In this document: one piece after another, positions 12,130 to 25,900 of the stretch
Numbering within the stretch: the stretch's first letter is position 1
Layout of the letters: every line of letters starts with the position of its first letter
NCBI GenBank assembly: GCA_026874595.1
Contig: CM049317.1
Span: forward strand, 46,090,401-46,154,400
DNA: 64,000 nucleotides
Direction of reading: 5' to 3'
Origin: Sipunculus nudus
Taxonomy: Eukaryota > Annelida > Sipuncula > Golfingiida > Sipunculidae
Notes under the pieces: generated by a model
Told to the model about the DNA's origin: nothing
The model's input: the letters and a program-made list of their open reading frames with translations, nothing else
Databases searched by the model: none
Program-made: the position numbers and the translations under genes

Positions 12130-15100
12130 TTATTTTTATTATTCTCGGATGGTTCCTTATATGATTTGTATTCCAAAAATTTTTTTATTAACGAATCTCT
12201 TATAGCACCTCACAAAGTACACGGTTTTGCAGAGTAACTATTAATCATATGTTTATACGATTATGTAACAATTAACACATCGTATATGCCTCTATACGCA
12301 TACACACCATATCATTAAATATATAAGTTTACATATGAACTAATCTCGGGCAGCATCTGTAGTGATAAAGTCGAGTTGTCATGAATAACAACATAATCTC
12401 ATTAACAATCTTCCTTAGGCAAATGGTATTGTTTCTAAACGAAAGCTTCACTGATGCATCAGGAGACAGCTCCTAGATACGTTAAGCCACGCACGATTTT
12501 AAACCTGGTTTCCCGTTATCAGTCACACTCATAACCGCAACAAATAATTAAGCATTGTTGTTATGGGTGGATGTTCTTTTATATAATTCGCCTCCTGAGA
12601 GACAGTGCACCAGGAAGATGATATGATTCCCTCGTCGAGCAGGAAACCGAACGTGACATATATTTAAACAAGAGAGCTCCCTAATCTGATGTTATGGCCA
12701 AAAAAGGTCATCAGTGAAGTAAACCATGACATCTGAACATGATTTCAACAATAACATTTGTACGTACTTTGGAACCCCGTTTACCTGAACAACCAGGATA
12801 TACGTATAAAGCCATGTTTAGTAAAACCTTTATGGCATTGGTCAATTAAATACCCAGTCTTAATTATAGAGCGCTTTAAGAAACCTTGTACCACCAGATT
12901 TTAAGATATATGTCATAATCTTTATGAAACCTCCTTGGTTCTATTGACCATTTCAAATAGTATTTTTGAAAATGTCTACATAGATGTCGGTCGATTTTGT
13001 TTACATATGCTACTTAAATGTTCCACAAAATATAATCACAACCTTTCAATCAATCTTTCTGCCTTACTGTCTAATGCTTAATTGATCACCAAACTTTTCT
13101 TAATATATACGAAAATTAATAATATTTTCCACAAATAAGTTCAAAGAATTTACATGAAAGAAAAATACAGTTTTCATCATTGTTTGTTAATTAAAAGATA
13201 TTCTGAAAGACAAATGGATAAAGTGAGCTGAGATGGGCTCTGTGATTTTGTTGCTAAGGATTTCGAAGAGAAATGCGCTCTCCGAGTGCACTCTAGTTGC
13301 AATGGACATATCTGCTGAGGTTCCGCGTGAAAATGTTGGCATTGTTTACAAGTGATATTTCATTTAGCTTCTGCTTTCGTTTATACAATCAGATAAAAGC
13401 AAGTTTTTTTTTTTTATTTTGAAGAATATCTGCAGTAATTACCACCTTAAGATAATAACTTTGTGTGGTACATTTGTCCAAGCCATGCAAGGTGAAGTGA
13501 CAGAAATTGCGTCACAAATTCTCATGTCTGAATCACACCTACACCATGACAAAGATATTAGCCTTTGTACATAAAGGACAAAATATCCACATTAATAAAT
13601 ACAGTTTATTTTATTATTACATATATAAAATGTAATCATATATAGGAGCTTGTGAATACCAAGTTTTGATGCATTTAATCATGAGATACTATTTGGTGCT
13701 AGAGAATGTGCATCTGTGGACTGCATATATACCTGCGATCTAATATACATATGTATCACCTGAACCTCAGTATAAGACAGTATAAACAGCGGTTTGCGGT
13801 TGGAAGAATATATATTATATGTATGTGTAAATGTATATATTTCTTTCTTCATTAGCATCGTCATTATGTCGTCGAAAAGCATTTTTTCGCCCTTTAATAC
13901 GGAACCTAATTACAACAGATCACGTAACAGATTCTGTAACACTAGGCAGCGTGAAATGTCTAGGGGAATGAATAAAGAAGTCAGTGGTTTTTTGATAACA
14001 AATAATTATAATTTATTCTTAAAACAATCCTAACATTACAATACACTAAATTAATACAATTACACAGTATAACAACAGTATAACAGTAAATAAATACAAT
14101 TACACAGTATAATAAATAAAGTATACAGTACCTGGATACCACAACTGTTACAGCGACAACAAGTCCTTTAAAAAATATAATCCAGTTTCACATAAATCTT
14201 CTCAGAGAATAATAGTCCAATTCAATCACAAAATCAGTCTGTTGTAATCCAAAAGTGAAGTTCTTGTAATAATCCCGAAAGCAAACTGGAGACAGGCCGC
14301 ACTAAATCTGCATATAGTTCGTAGAATCTCTGACACTACTGTAATTATCGGATGGGTCCAAAACTGACTCACACTCTTCCGTGTCCGCTGGAATACTTCT
14401 CTCTCCTCCTCCCGGCTCAAAAACACAGTCCCTAATTTATAGCTTCTCACCCTTAAGCCTAGAAACTTCTATTTCACGAACAATCTAAAGAACCCAACAA
14501 TACATAATGCACACGCGCCCAAAGAACAATACATGACACGCACTCATAGAGCGCGATCCACCCAGATAGTTCCTGAATAGCATGAGCGCTGTGTTTCTAC
14601 ACGTCAGAGTTCAACCACCGCGGATTACAGCGAGCTTGCAACCCCCGGCCAGGCGAGGTTGCTGCAGCAACGAGCCACGCCCGCGCCACACGAATCAAGT
14701 GTCAACAACACATGATATATCTGTATCAACATTTAAATAAAAAAAATCGAATCTTGCCACTAGGCTATCATTCGGTAAGATTTTTTCACCGGTTTAAAGC
14801 TTGCGTTCGGTTTTGTTTAACATGTGTCCCTTAAGTCAAAATCTCAAAGGTACGTATTGGTCCTGGGGTCCCTTCGATCCCACGTTCATACCCAAAGACA
14901 GATGTAAAAACATGTCATTAAATATCGTTAATATATGTCCCATTTGTCTTAAAAAAACATAACACACGGTCAGAGATATCTCCGGCGGTAGCCAGTCGTC
15001 GACTTAATCTAGAGGAGGTTAAATAAAAATTTATAAAATTATTTGTTACTATTTTACGAAACCCATTGGTACATATGAATCATGAGCTAAATCACTCATC

Positions 15101-18081
15101 ATGTTAATTAATTATACTGATTTATAAATGTTTGCTTAGCCCATTCTTTCTCCGCATATCGCTCAAACGCGACCAATGTTTGCAATCAAAATAATACCAA
15201 CATCATTTTCGGGAAATCTTTTTGAAAAATACATTTTTCTGTCAGTAAAGTCACAACTTCTCAGTAAATTAAAAAGTTGTCAGAAGGCAAACCCACCTCA
15301 GATAAAAACAATACTTCCAGGCTGAAGTATAATTGTATTCGCAAAAACAGAGTTTCACTCAGGTTCCTTCCGCTGCCGCCGTGTTCGTCTACGAAAAATT
15401 CCGATCCAAGTATTATTATTAGGACCCCAGTCAACTCGTGCCTACGAAAGTTTGGTGGCCCCAATTCTTTTGTCTGGTGTCAATCTGTGCGTCTTTTTCT
15501 AGATTTATCTCAAGAGTGTTTTGATGATCAGTCTGATATTTTGCATGTCCGTAGATGTTTTATACTTTAATCTCATACACGAGCCTGACGGCGCCACTTA
15601 CAGTCAGTTCCTCATTACGTCCGTTGATACATCAGTTTTGGTGAAAATTGCTCACATCTGAAGAATTTTTTGCATGTTTATTTTACATGTTTATTCGTCT
15701 TGGATAGCTTTATAGTAAACCAGACAGGTGGCGCCACCTATTATCTGTTTTTGAAGAGTACATGGATGCCCTTTTCTCAAGAGTGGTTTGTCGTATCGGC
15801 CTGATATTTTGCATGTTTATCCATCTTGAGTTGCCTTCTCGTCTGCAAGACTGGTGTAGCCACCTATATCATTTCCGCATTCCGTCAATTGATAGATCTG
15901 TTTTGGTGACTATTGCACACATCTGAAGAGATTTTTGCATGTTTATTTTACAAGTTTTTCCGCCTTGGATAGCTTTTCCTTAAACTCAACAGGTGGCGTC
16001 ACCTACCATCCTTTTTTTGCAGAATACATAGATTCCCTTTTCTCAAGAGTAGTTTGGCGTATCGGCCTGATATTTTGCATATTCATTCATCTTTTTCGTG
16101 TGCAAGACTGCCTACAATCACCTTTTTGTAGAATACATTAATTCAATTATTTTTGGATGGATCTAATGCATCGGATTGAAATTGTGCATTACGATAGTTC
16201 TTGGATTGCTTAATTTTGTAGACAAGACTGGTGGCTCCACCAACATATTATGGAATACATAAGGCATTTATCTCAAGAAGGGTTTCATGTATCCGCCTGA
16301 ACATTTGCATGTACATAGGTCTTGGAATGATTGATCTTATATACATGACTGCTTGAGCCACCTACAATCAGTTGCATCTGGCGTCCATCTGTCTATATTT
16401 GTTTGGCAAAAATCAAATATATCCTAGGAGTAGTTCGATTCAACGGCCTGAAATTTTGCATGTCTATACACCTCGAAAAGCTTTCTCATATTTAAGACAG
16501 GTAGCGCATTCTTCAATCATGTATTATGATATACATTTAGGCATTTTTCTCATGAGTGGTTCAATGTATCGGCCTGACGTTTTGTATGTCCCTAGATCTA
16601 GGATGGCATGATCTTGTACACATGACAGATGGTGCCACCTGAAATGCCATTTAGTTTTGTCCATCCTGTGCGTCTTTGGATACTTTGGCATCTCTGATGT
16701 CACAAATGCGGAAGGCTGTCATTTCAGGAAAGATTTTATGCCTCTGTGCTTTGGCGGATTCCTGTAATTGCTTGTCGACTGCCCACATTCTAGTTATATA
16801 TATAGAAGTGATTAGTAGCAAAATTAGGTTGTGCATGGTAATTAACAATTTGTTCATACCTGCGTTACCTTATTCCCGTGGGTTTCATATTAGCGATTAT
16901 TTAACATTCGCGAATATCGCGAAATTAGAACCCTCGCTAATAAAAAGGCAACAACAGTGTCTGGTCCTTTATCAGTCTTCCGTCCGGCCATCCGTCCGTC
17001 CGACCAGACGTCCGTTAACAGGGCACATTTTGAAATCATTTGACATAATAATCCGAAATACGACATACAGTTACAGTTCAACACTGCCAATCAGCAAATC
17101 CACTGCTCTGTTTTTGATCATATTTAAAATACTTATTTCTCTCTACATTCCCTATGTACATATCAGAAATTAGGTCAGAATTTTGAAATTTCTTGAAGTT
17201 ATGGGCCCGAGCATAATGCACTTTTTAAAAAATCCGAAAAAATGTAAAGCCACTTAAAATTAGCGTTGTTGAAGCTATAGAGATTGTTTAGCTCAGCTGA
17301 CTATAAGTCAACTTAGCTTTCGTGATCAGTCAGCTTCCATCTTCCGTCTGTCTACTAGACTGTTAGGCTGTTGGACTAGCACATTTTGACACCATTGGAC
17401 CTAGAAACCTGTAACTGAATATCCAGGGAGGTCCATAAAACTCTCCTAAGAACTCTGAAATTAGGTCACTAAGACCTATATTATTTGGGCTACGGGGCTC
17501 GTAAACACCTCCCAGAATAATTAAAAAATTGATACAAAACCCCCAGTATCTTGACAATTGATACATGTATTACTCTGAATCTTGACTTGAATGTTGACCA
17601 TGAATAAGGTTGTTAGTTCTCGAAAATTGGAGGCACCACTTGCATTTTTTCAAATCTTTACGATCCCCCCCCCCCCCCCCCCTGTTTTTTTAGACACTCA
17701 TATGACAGCATTTGAGTCCGTTTCTCGACTGCGGTTTCATCTAGTGTCCTTAAACCGGGTGTGTTTATTTATTGTGATTTGTATTTTCAGTTCTTGAAGG
17801 TTGGTGGCGCCAACTGCATTTTTTCTGGTTTTTTTTGCGAATTTTTTCCTTTATTTTGAGACTGCAAAATTATATTGATAGTATAAAATTTGCATGTTTG
17901 TGTGTTATTAGGGCCTTACTTGAGTAAGTGGATGCCGTATGGTAATCACCCTGTCTGTCCGTCTGTCCTTCTGTTTGTCTTGATGTATGTCCGTCATATT
18001 TGTTTCCTGATGATAATTCCAGTTTGGATTGACATATAGATTTCAAACTTGACTTACATATGGCCCACCTTTAACACAAAA

Positions 18082-18141
<60 letters not shown>

Positions 18142-21100
18142 TTTAATTTGCCCACATAATTTCATTTTTTACATATAGGTTTCATGGTAATTTTTAGGGA
18201 CAAGCTGCATCAGACCTCCATTTTTTTATTTTCAGCACTTGATAATCATTAATGTTGGTTTTACTCGTGTGGAATAATTGAATGCACATGAATGCATAGT
18301 TTATGTTTTGTTGACATGTATTTTGTTTACGAGAGTCGGTCCATCAATTCTTTTCAAAACTGTCATGGGCATATTTGTGAAATTTCAATAAAGCAGCCAT
18401 GGAAAAATAGTAAACTGTTGAAATTAACATGATTTTGCAGTTGAAATGAGATATTAAATTTCAGAAATTTTCTTTAATGAAATAATTAAGAGTAACTTGT
18501 GCTTTTCCAGTATTGTCATAAGTGAGAAATTCACAGGTGAACTTTACGGGCCTTTGTCCTTGTTTATGGTCGTGTGTAGCATGTTGTGTATAACCTGGAT
18601 TATCATCAATACTTAATGTAAAGCAAGCGGAGTTTTTAAAGCATGTTTTTCACACACAAACGTGAAACGGGGTTTGAAACAGGGAAACGTTTGCCAAAAA
18701 TTGGGACAAGCTGGTGGTTCAAACTATTTCCAGTTTCATGATGAAACAGGTGGATTATCTTTTGAAACATGTCGCATGCAAGAACGTGTTTCGTGGTTCG
18801 CCGATCTTCCTATTCATGTGCTTGTGACACGTGTTTCAGGTTAAGACATATGGATCACACGCAACATGTTAAAAAACTATCCTATCAATGAAACATGTTT
18901 CATGTTGACACATGTACCGTCTCAAGCTGAAAAGTTTAAGTGTGAATTTGAAATATGTCTTATTTCAAAACGCCATATGTACCTGACACGTGTGCCAAAA
19001 GTTGGTACAAAATGCCATGTTCATTTGAAACATCAAACATGTTTTCACTTTTCACAGTGCATGCAAAACAGGTGTATTAAATGTAATTGGTACGGGGTAT
19101 AGGTTATAACTAGCTTTACACGGGATGTTTTTAGTGATGCCCCTGTGCAGATTATTTGCTGTTAAAACTGTAAATATAAGACAGAAATAATTATGATACA
19201 AACAGCCCTTGTCTGTCATAATCTTAACAAAACGGTTACCTCAATTCCAGCACAATGAGGGTAAATGTTGGATAAATTTGTCCATACCATTTTCGGTCGT
19301 GTAGTACCAGTCGTGTTTGCGGATTCCCAGCCATACTTCCCGGTTGGCCCTGACGTTTAGCGACTCGAAGACTTGAGGGATGTCATTGTGGGATAAACTG
19401 GCCATCGTGGCGTTGACCTCACGACAATGAGCTCGACCTTCGTACCAGTTTGCTGACGGCCCGGCGACGGTGTAACAACCCTTGTATTTACATACTCCCT
19501 GTCCGGGAAGTATAAATGGACAGCTGCTGCAGTCTGTCATATAAAAAGGAGAAAAATTTGGCCTTTTCGCTTCATATTTACAATTCCTAAACATAAGTTT
19601 ACAAAATTAGAGACCATTCATACTTGATCCTTGTGAAATATATGTACAACATCAGATGATGTACTGTTTTTATGCTAAATGCATCATGTCTTGCTTATGT
19701 TAAATAACATACCGCTAATCATATATTATATTCTAATATATATTGCCAGTAATGTGTGATAACAAAATTTCTGCATGTGTTTAGATATTGCAAGTATGGG
19801 TTTTCACACAATATTGTGTTTTAATGCATGTTATTATGTTAATTCATGTTATGCTGTTACATTTTGTTATTGTTATTTTTATTATTCTAAACACATGCTC
19901 TTTCTGGAACCATGAGCCTGAGGCCTTTTATTTCAGAATAAACTTCTATTCATTCATTCATTCATTCATATATTGCCAGTGGTACAGAGACATCTATAGC
20001 ATGACCGGCACTGAGCTCTCTGATGTTTTATGCCGGAGTCACTTCCACGTGCCGGATATTGGAATAAGACTAGATCGGGTAGACACCGTTTACTTGCTGC
20101 TTTTCCTTAACATAATATATTTATCATGTAATTTTCAATATTTCATGTGCGACATCTCAGTACTTGTATTTGTAAATTTTCGCAGGGACTTTCACATCGT
20201 ATATTGTAAACATGCTCAGTCCGGGTTGCCAACGTAAATTTTCCCCGTTTGGTAGCCATGTGTAAAATACTGCACACGTATATGTATATTCTGGCATATA
20301 ATTGCACCCAACCACAGCTAATGGTGGTAGAAAGGAAATATAGCCTATCACGAAAACACCAAATACCTGCAGAGAATTTGAATTAAAGAGTTCTGCCAAT
20401 GTATTATATTTTAGCCGTCGTTACTTGCTTGATGATTGGTTGTCTGTTAGAAACTTTGCGCACATGGACATGAAAAAATACTTATAAAACTTCTGAAGGG
20501 TTAGGGTATCAACTGAAAGGTTAGGGTATCAACTGAGGAAAAATCTGTTAAATTCTTGAGGTTATCTTGATCTCCACAGTATATTCAATTGAAATGATTC
20601 CTTTCCATTTTATGGCATTCGTTGGTATTACGGACTGGCGTTATCTAGAGCCCGTCTATGAACAGGGCTGATGCTCACATGCAGGAAAGTTTGGGCGAGT
20701 CTTGGTGGGACTATTCATGTAGCTACTGATTATACACCATTAGTAATTTATTATTTCTTTTTCTTACCTTACAAAATATTCTCTCCAAAAAGCCCATAGC
20801 TAATGTATACTTACAAACAAACTGACATATACTATAGAATCCCCCGGTAAGGCAGCCCCGTCTCCACGGACGATCCAGCCTCTCAAACACACAGTCTCCC
20901 TCTCCCGAGGCTCGGAGGTCCTCTGGAAATTTAAACCGATAACAAACCTGGCAACAGGTACTTACTGTTAAACCTGCAAACTACTTTAAGACCTTCAAAC
21001 AAGCATCTGTATGGCCGTGCGTCACCTAAAAATTCCACCTTGCATCCTTTTGACTGGTTGTCATCCACAGGGCCTACAATATCGAGAAACTCAATGTATA

Positions 21101-22929
21101 AACTAGAATACGGGTAGTCGACAAGCGACTACGTGTATCCGCCAAAATCAGAGAAGGACGGGTGAAGTGAGGCATGGATTGAGTGGCAAGGGGATATAGA
21201 GTTACATATGTAAAATATTAGTATTGGATCTCTGCCACATAAACATGATTGTAGGTGGCGCCACCTGTTATTTGAATGAGAAACTATCCAAGATATATAC
21301 ACATGCAAAATTTCAAGTGGAAAAGTCAAACCACTGCAGAGATATGAGTGATTTTATCCCACAGCAGACAAACAGAATGACGCTGTGCAAACATGGTTGC
21401 AGGTGGCGCCACCTTTTGTTGTGTTATAAAGCTATCCCAGGGCTACATTTGTGTAAATTTTTTTTCCGGATCGGTCAAACGGTTCCCGAGATATGAGCTT
21501 GGATGTCTGCAGCGTTAACATGAATGTAGGTGGCGCCACCTGTCATAAAATCAAGGAAGCTATCTAGGATGTATACGCATGCCGAATTTTAGGTGAATTA
21601 GTCAAACCATTGCAGAGATATGAGTGATTTTAACCCCAGGCAGATGAACAAATGGACACTGTGCAAACATGGTTGCAGGTGGCGCCATCTTTTGTTGTGT
21701 ATGTTATAAAGCTATCCCAGGGCTACATTTGTGTAAAATTTTTTTCCGGATCGGTCAAACGGTTCCCGAGATATATGGGTTTATGTGTGGAGCGTTAACG
21801 TGAATGTAGGTGGCGCCACCTGTCATAAAATCAAGAAAGCTATCTAGGATGTATATGCATGCCGATTTTTAGGTGAATTAGTCAAACCACTGCAGAGATA
21901 TGAGTGATTTTAACCCCAGGCAGATGAACAAATGGACACCGTGCAAACATGGTTGCAGGTGGCGCCACCTTTTGTTGTGTATGTTATAAAGCTATCCCAG
22001 GGCTACATTTGTGTAAAAAATTTTTCCGGATCGGTCAAACGGTTCCCGAGATATATGGGTTTATGTGTGGAGCGTTAACGTGAATGTAGGTGGCGCCACC
22101 TGTCATAAAATTGAGAAAGCTATCTAGGATGTATATGCATGCCAAATTTTAGGTGAATTAGTCAAACCACTGCAGAGATATGAGTGATTTTAACCCCAGG
22201 CAGATGAACAGATGGACACTGTGCAAACATGGTTGCAGGTGGCGCCACCTTTTGTTGTGTATGTTATAAAGCTATCCCAGGGCTACATTTGTGTAAAAAA
22301 ATTTTCCGGATCGGTCAAACGGTTCCCGAGATATATGGGTTTATGTGTGTAAACAGACGCACAAACGGACGCTGGGCAGAGATGAAAGGTCAGAGGTCAA
22401 GGTCACTTGGTTAGGCACCAGTTCACATGTGACCCGATAATTTGTGTAAGTTTCGGAAAAATCTGTCCAGTAGTCTCAGAGGAGTTCTCCGGAAACGAAC
22501 GCGGCGGCGGCGGCGGCGGCGGCGGTGGAACCCGGTCAAAAACATAGTATCCGCAAAACTTCGTTTTGGCGGATACAATTAGTTCGCTGATAGTGCCGGG
22601 CCCTGAGGAAAAGGCCAGAGTTCACAAATCAAAGTGAGTGAAAGGGAAAAGGAGCACGATGCCATGCATTGCACTGGCTAACATTTCTTTCTTATACTGA
22701 GCTACATATATTATTTGTGAATTCGTATAAAAAGAGAACTACATTTAAGTTAAATGAAAAACAGTAATTGTGAATACTTGTCCTTTTAATTGTTTCCTTT
22801 TTTTAATGTATGCAATTATTTGTTTTATATATGTGTGCTAGGTCTAATATGTGTGCACATGTATTCATAAACCAAAGAATATGAGATGTCTTACCATGAA
22901 TAACAAATTACTCGTTACCAGGCTTGAGA

Positions 22930-22994
<65 letters not shown>

Positions 22995-25900
22995 CTGCAT
23001 GCGGGTGTATATTGATTGAATGAAGCAGTGACAGGTGTAAATTTGTGTAAAAGAGACAAACTGTGGAAGACACGTGGAACGGACATGGTGCACTGGAATG
23101 GTTATACACTGAAAGAAAAATGAAACATTTATTATTAAAAAAAACTTTTTCACTGCATGCCAATATTCCATCCACTGATATTCTCTTTAATTTTTACATG
23201 TATATACATTTATTCTTGACAAGAAAAGTGTCAAATAAATGTGGAGAATAGCATCATCGGTGCTTCCTTGCAACAGGTGAACATCAAGGTAACAGAAATA
23301 GACAAATACATATACATACGATACAGTGCACAAGTAAAAATGGTGCTTCTGGAAAGTTACAACGTTGTGACTGGAATGAAAGGTGAAAATGATGAAGAAA
23401 ATGAATTCAGGTGCTTTATCATTATTCCGAATAAACTTGAAACATGATAAAACAAATATTCAATATAACGTATACAGATCTTGATTGAATTTGTCAAACC
23501 TGTAAAATCTAATAACAGTTAAAGTAATTCACAATATAGCATTATATCTCATTGGAGAAATATAAAAGAAAAGTGTTTAATATGTTGCTCTTGGAGTAAT
23601 TAAATGAACGCATTAAATCTAAGGTGCAAGTGTTTTTGTATCTGTTAAAAAATATATATCACGTAAACGTGTATTTAAGACTGTAAAAAAAAGTATATAT
23701 AATGAGAGCACATTTGGTAATTTGTTAAAATATTTATGTTCATATCTCTCTCACTGGGTGTGATACATTTATATAGTCTAAAGGCCAAAACACACTGACG
23801 TGGGCGGCATGTGTGCGGCAAAGCGTAAAAATTGCTTTCTTGTAGTTGACATATACTGTTAATTATTTTCACCAAGTAATATCATGGTTGTTTTACTAAA
23901 TTTGCGCTTACAGGGGTATAATTCTAAGACAAACATGTACAATACCAAAAAATTTCTCGATATTCCACAACCATTCCAAAGAATTGTCCACGTGCTGCCC
24001 GCGCCAGTCAGTTTTGAAAATGCCGTGTGAAAGCTTGCTGCCAAACGCCACTGTGATTTGCTATAAATTCATAAACTATTGGCTAATGTTTAAGATGTTT
24101 TAAGGTAACATTAAGATTTGTATTTTTGTAAATATATATTATATATTATATATTCTCACGTACTGTATTGCGTTCCATTCATCCAGGTCCAGTAACTGAA
24201 GGAAACTTTGCGTATTGGCAGCCACAGCGCCTGCCAGCCCGCCGCGGTCAGCTGATCTAACAGTGATTTGCTGAACCCGGGATCGGCCGGTAGATGCCAT
24301 CCCCGTCCCTTGGCCCTGCAGTGTGCCTGCGCCTCCTCAAAACTTGAGATATTTGGAGATAGGTATGTGTCTGAAACAAACCACATGTGTCCACTTTTTT
24401 ATTTTGTGTTGGTGGATATAACCGCCTCCATTTTTTTAAATGCTAACTTATCTAAATCTTAAACTAAGTATATATATCTGCATAGTTCCAGTTCGGTTTG
24501 GGACTACGTGAAAGGCTTAGACTACTCAGTATGATGAATTTATCAGGAACTATAGTCCTCATGACCCACATTGGGAGTGCTACTGATTTTAGTCTGTAAC
24601 TTGATCGTTTGCGCCAAAATCCAAATCTGCTTGAGGAAGCTCTATACATACGTCTGATCGCTGTATATCTGAGGAGACGTGTAGGCCTACTGTTAACTGA
24701 AGTAAGTCTGTTAAGAATTCATCACGTATTAACATTAAAATGCCAATATCTAATCCTGTTTTGGTAACCTGTAAGTTTGCTGTGTTAATTTTGATCTATA
24801 CGAATAAAGAATCTACTATAAACGAATTGATAACCTACATAACAACCTATTAACCTGATTTATGTTCATATATATGGAACTGCGAGCTGATGTAAACAGT
24901 AAGTCTGTGTGTGCATGTATTCGTGGGAGTATGATATATTATGGTTGTTTTAAATATATATATATGTGTGTGTGTGTGTGTGTACTAACACCCCGGTCAC
25001 ACGAGAAGGCGATCTCGCTGCGATCACCGATTTGGGGCAGATCGCCGTAGAGCGCAGCCAGAGTAGGTTAAAGCTGCTGTGTATTGCTTCGAAAGATACC
25101 CCACCTTTAAGTCATTGCGCATGCGCATAAGCTGGTTACCGCGAGCACCCGGTAAAAGTAAAACGATGCGTGTTGTCTGACATACCCTTCATTACGGACG
25201 TTAAATACAGGCTTCTCTCTGACAACATAACAACAACAAGGCAAAATAGTTTTTATTAAGGGAATAAGAACCCATTTTCTGTTATTTGCGTGTACTGGTG
25301 ATTTTGTGGATTCACATCTGGCAAGAAGCGGTATCCTGGTTTTGACTCACAGCTGTGGTCAGGGAAGCTGTCACCTGGGCTCAGGATCGTCTGGTCAGCG
25401 TCTGCAATCATGTGGCTATCGTGAAAGTGAGTAGTATAGCAAGTAAAACTTCCAGCACGGTATTCATATGAAAATCACGTTATCCTATCTGATTTATTTT
25501 AAATTAACGTTAGAATTATGAAATCTAGCGGACTGTAGAAGCGGCAGTTGGGCGATAATACGTGGATTTATTATTGTTTATTATTATATTTTTTATATGG
25601 GGGGTTTGCAAAGTTCCGTCAGGTTTATTGCAGATACCAAATAACTGCAAATGTGTCAAACAATACAATAAATATTAATTACTCCAAATTTATTTGCACT
25701 GTTGATCATTTTATCCCAACTGATGGATCAAGTTTTTAGAACAGGACGTGCCTAATACTATAAGTATAAAGTAATACTAATAGACTTTTCCGAAAAATAA
25801 TATTTCATTTGTATGAAACCAAATTTTTCTAGTATTATTTTATAATTTAACTTAATTGCATAAATTTTTAGAAAAAAAATATATTTTAATTAAATACAAT

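Noticed and set aside
20157-20399. 80-codon open frame as a lectin receptor exon
   Set aside because: Exons 3 and 4 join in phase without it, it lacks a donor in the right phase, and it shows no domain.
22908-23175. Tyr-Ile-rich open frames through (TA)n tracts
   Set aside because: Simple-sequence artefacts; the same occurs at every TA tract in the window.
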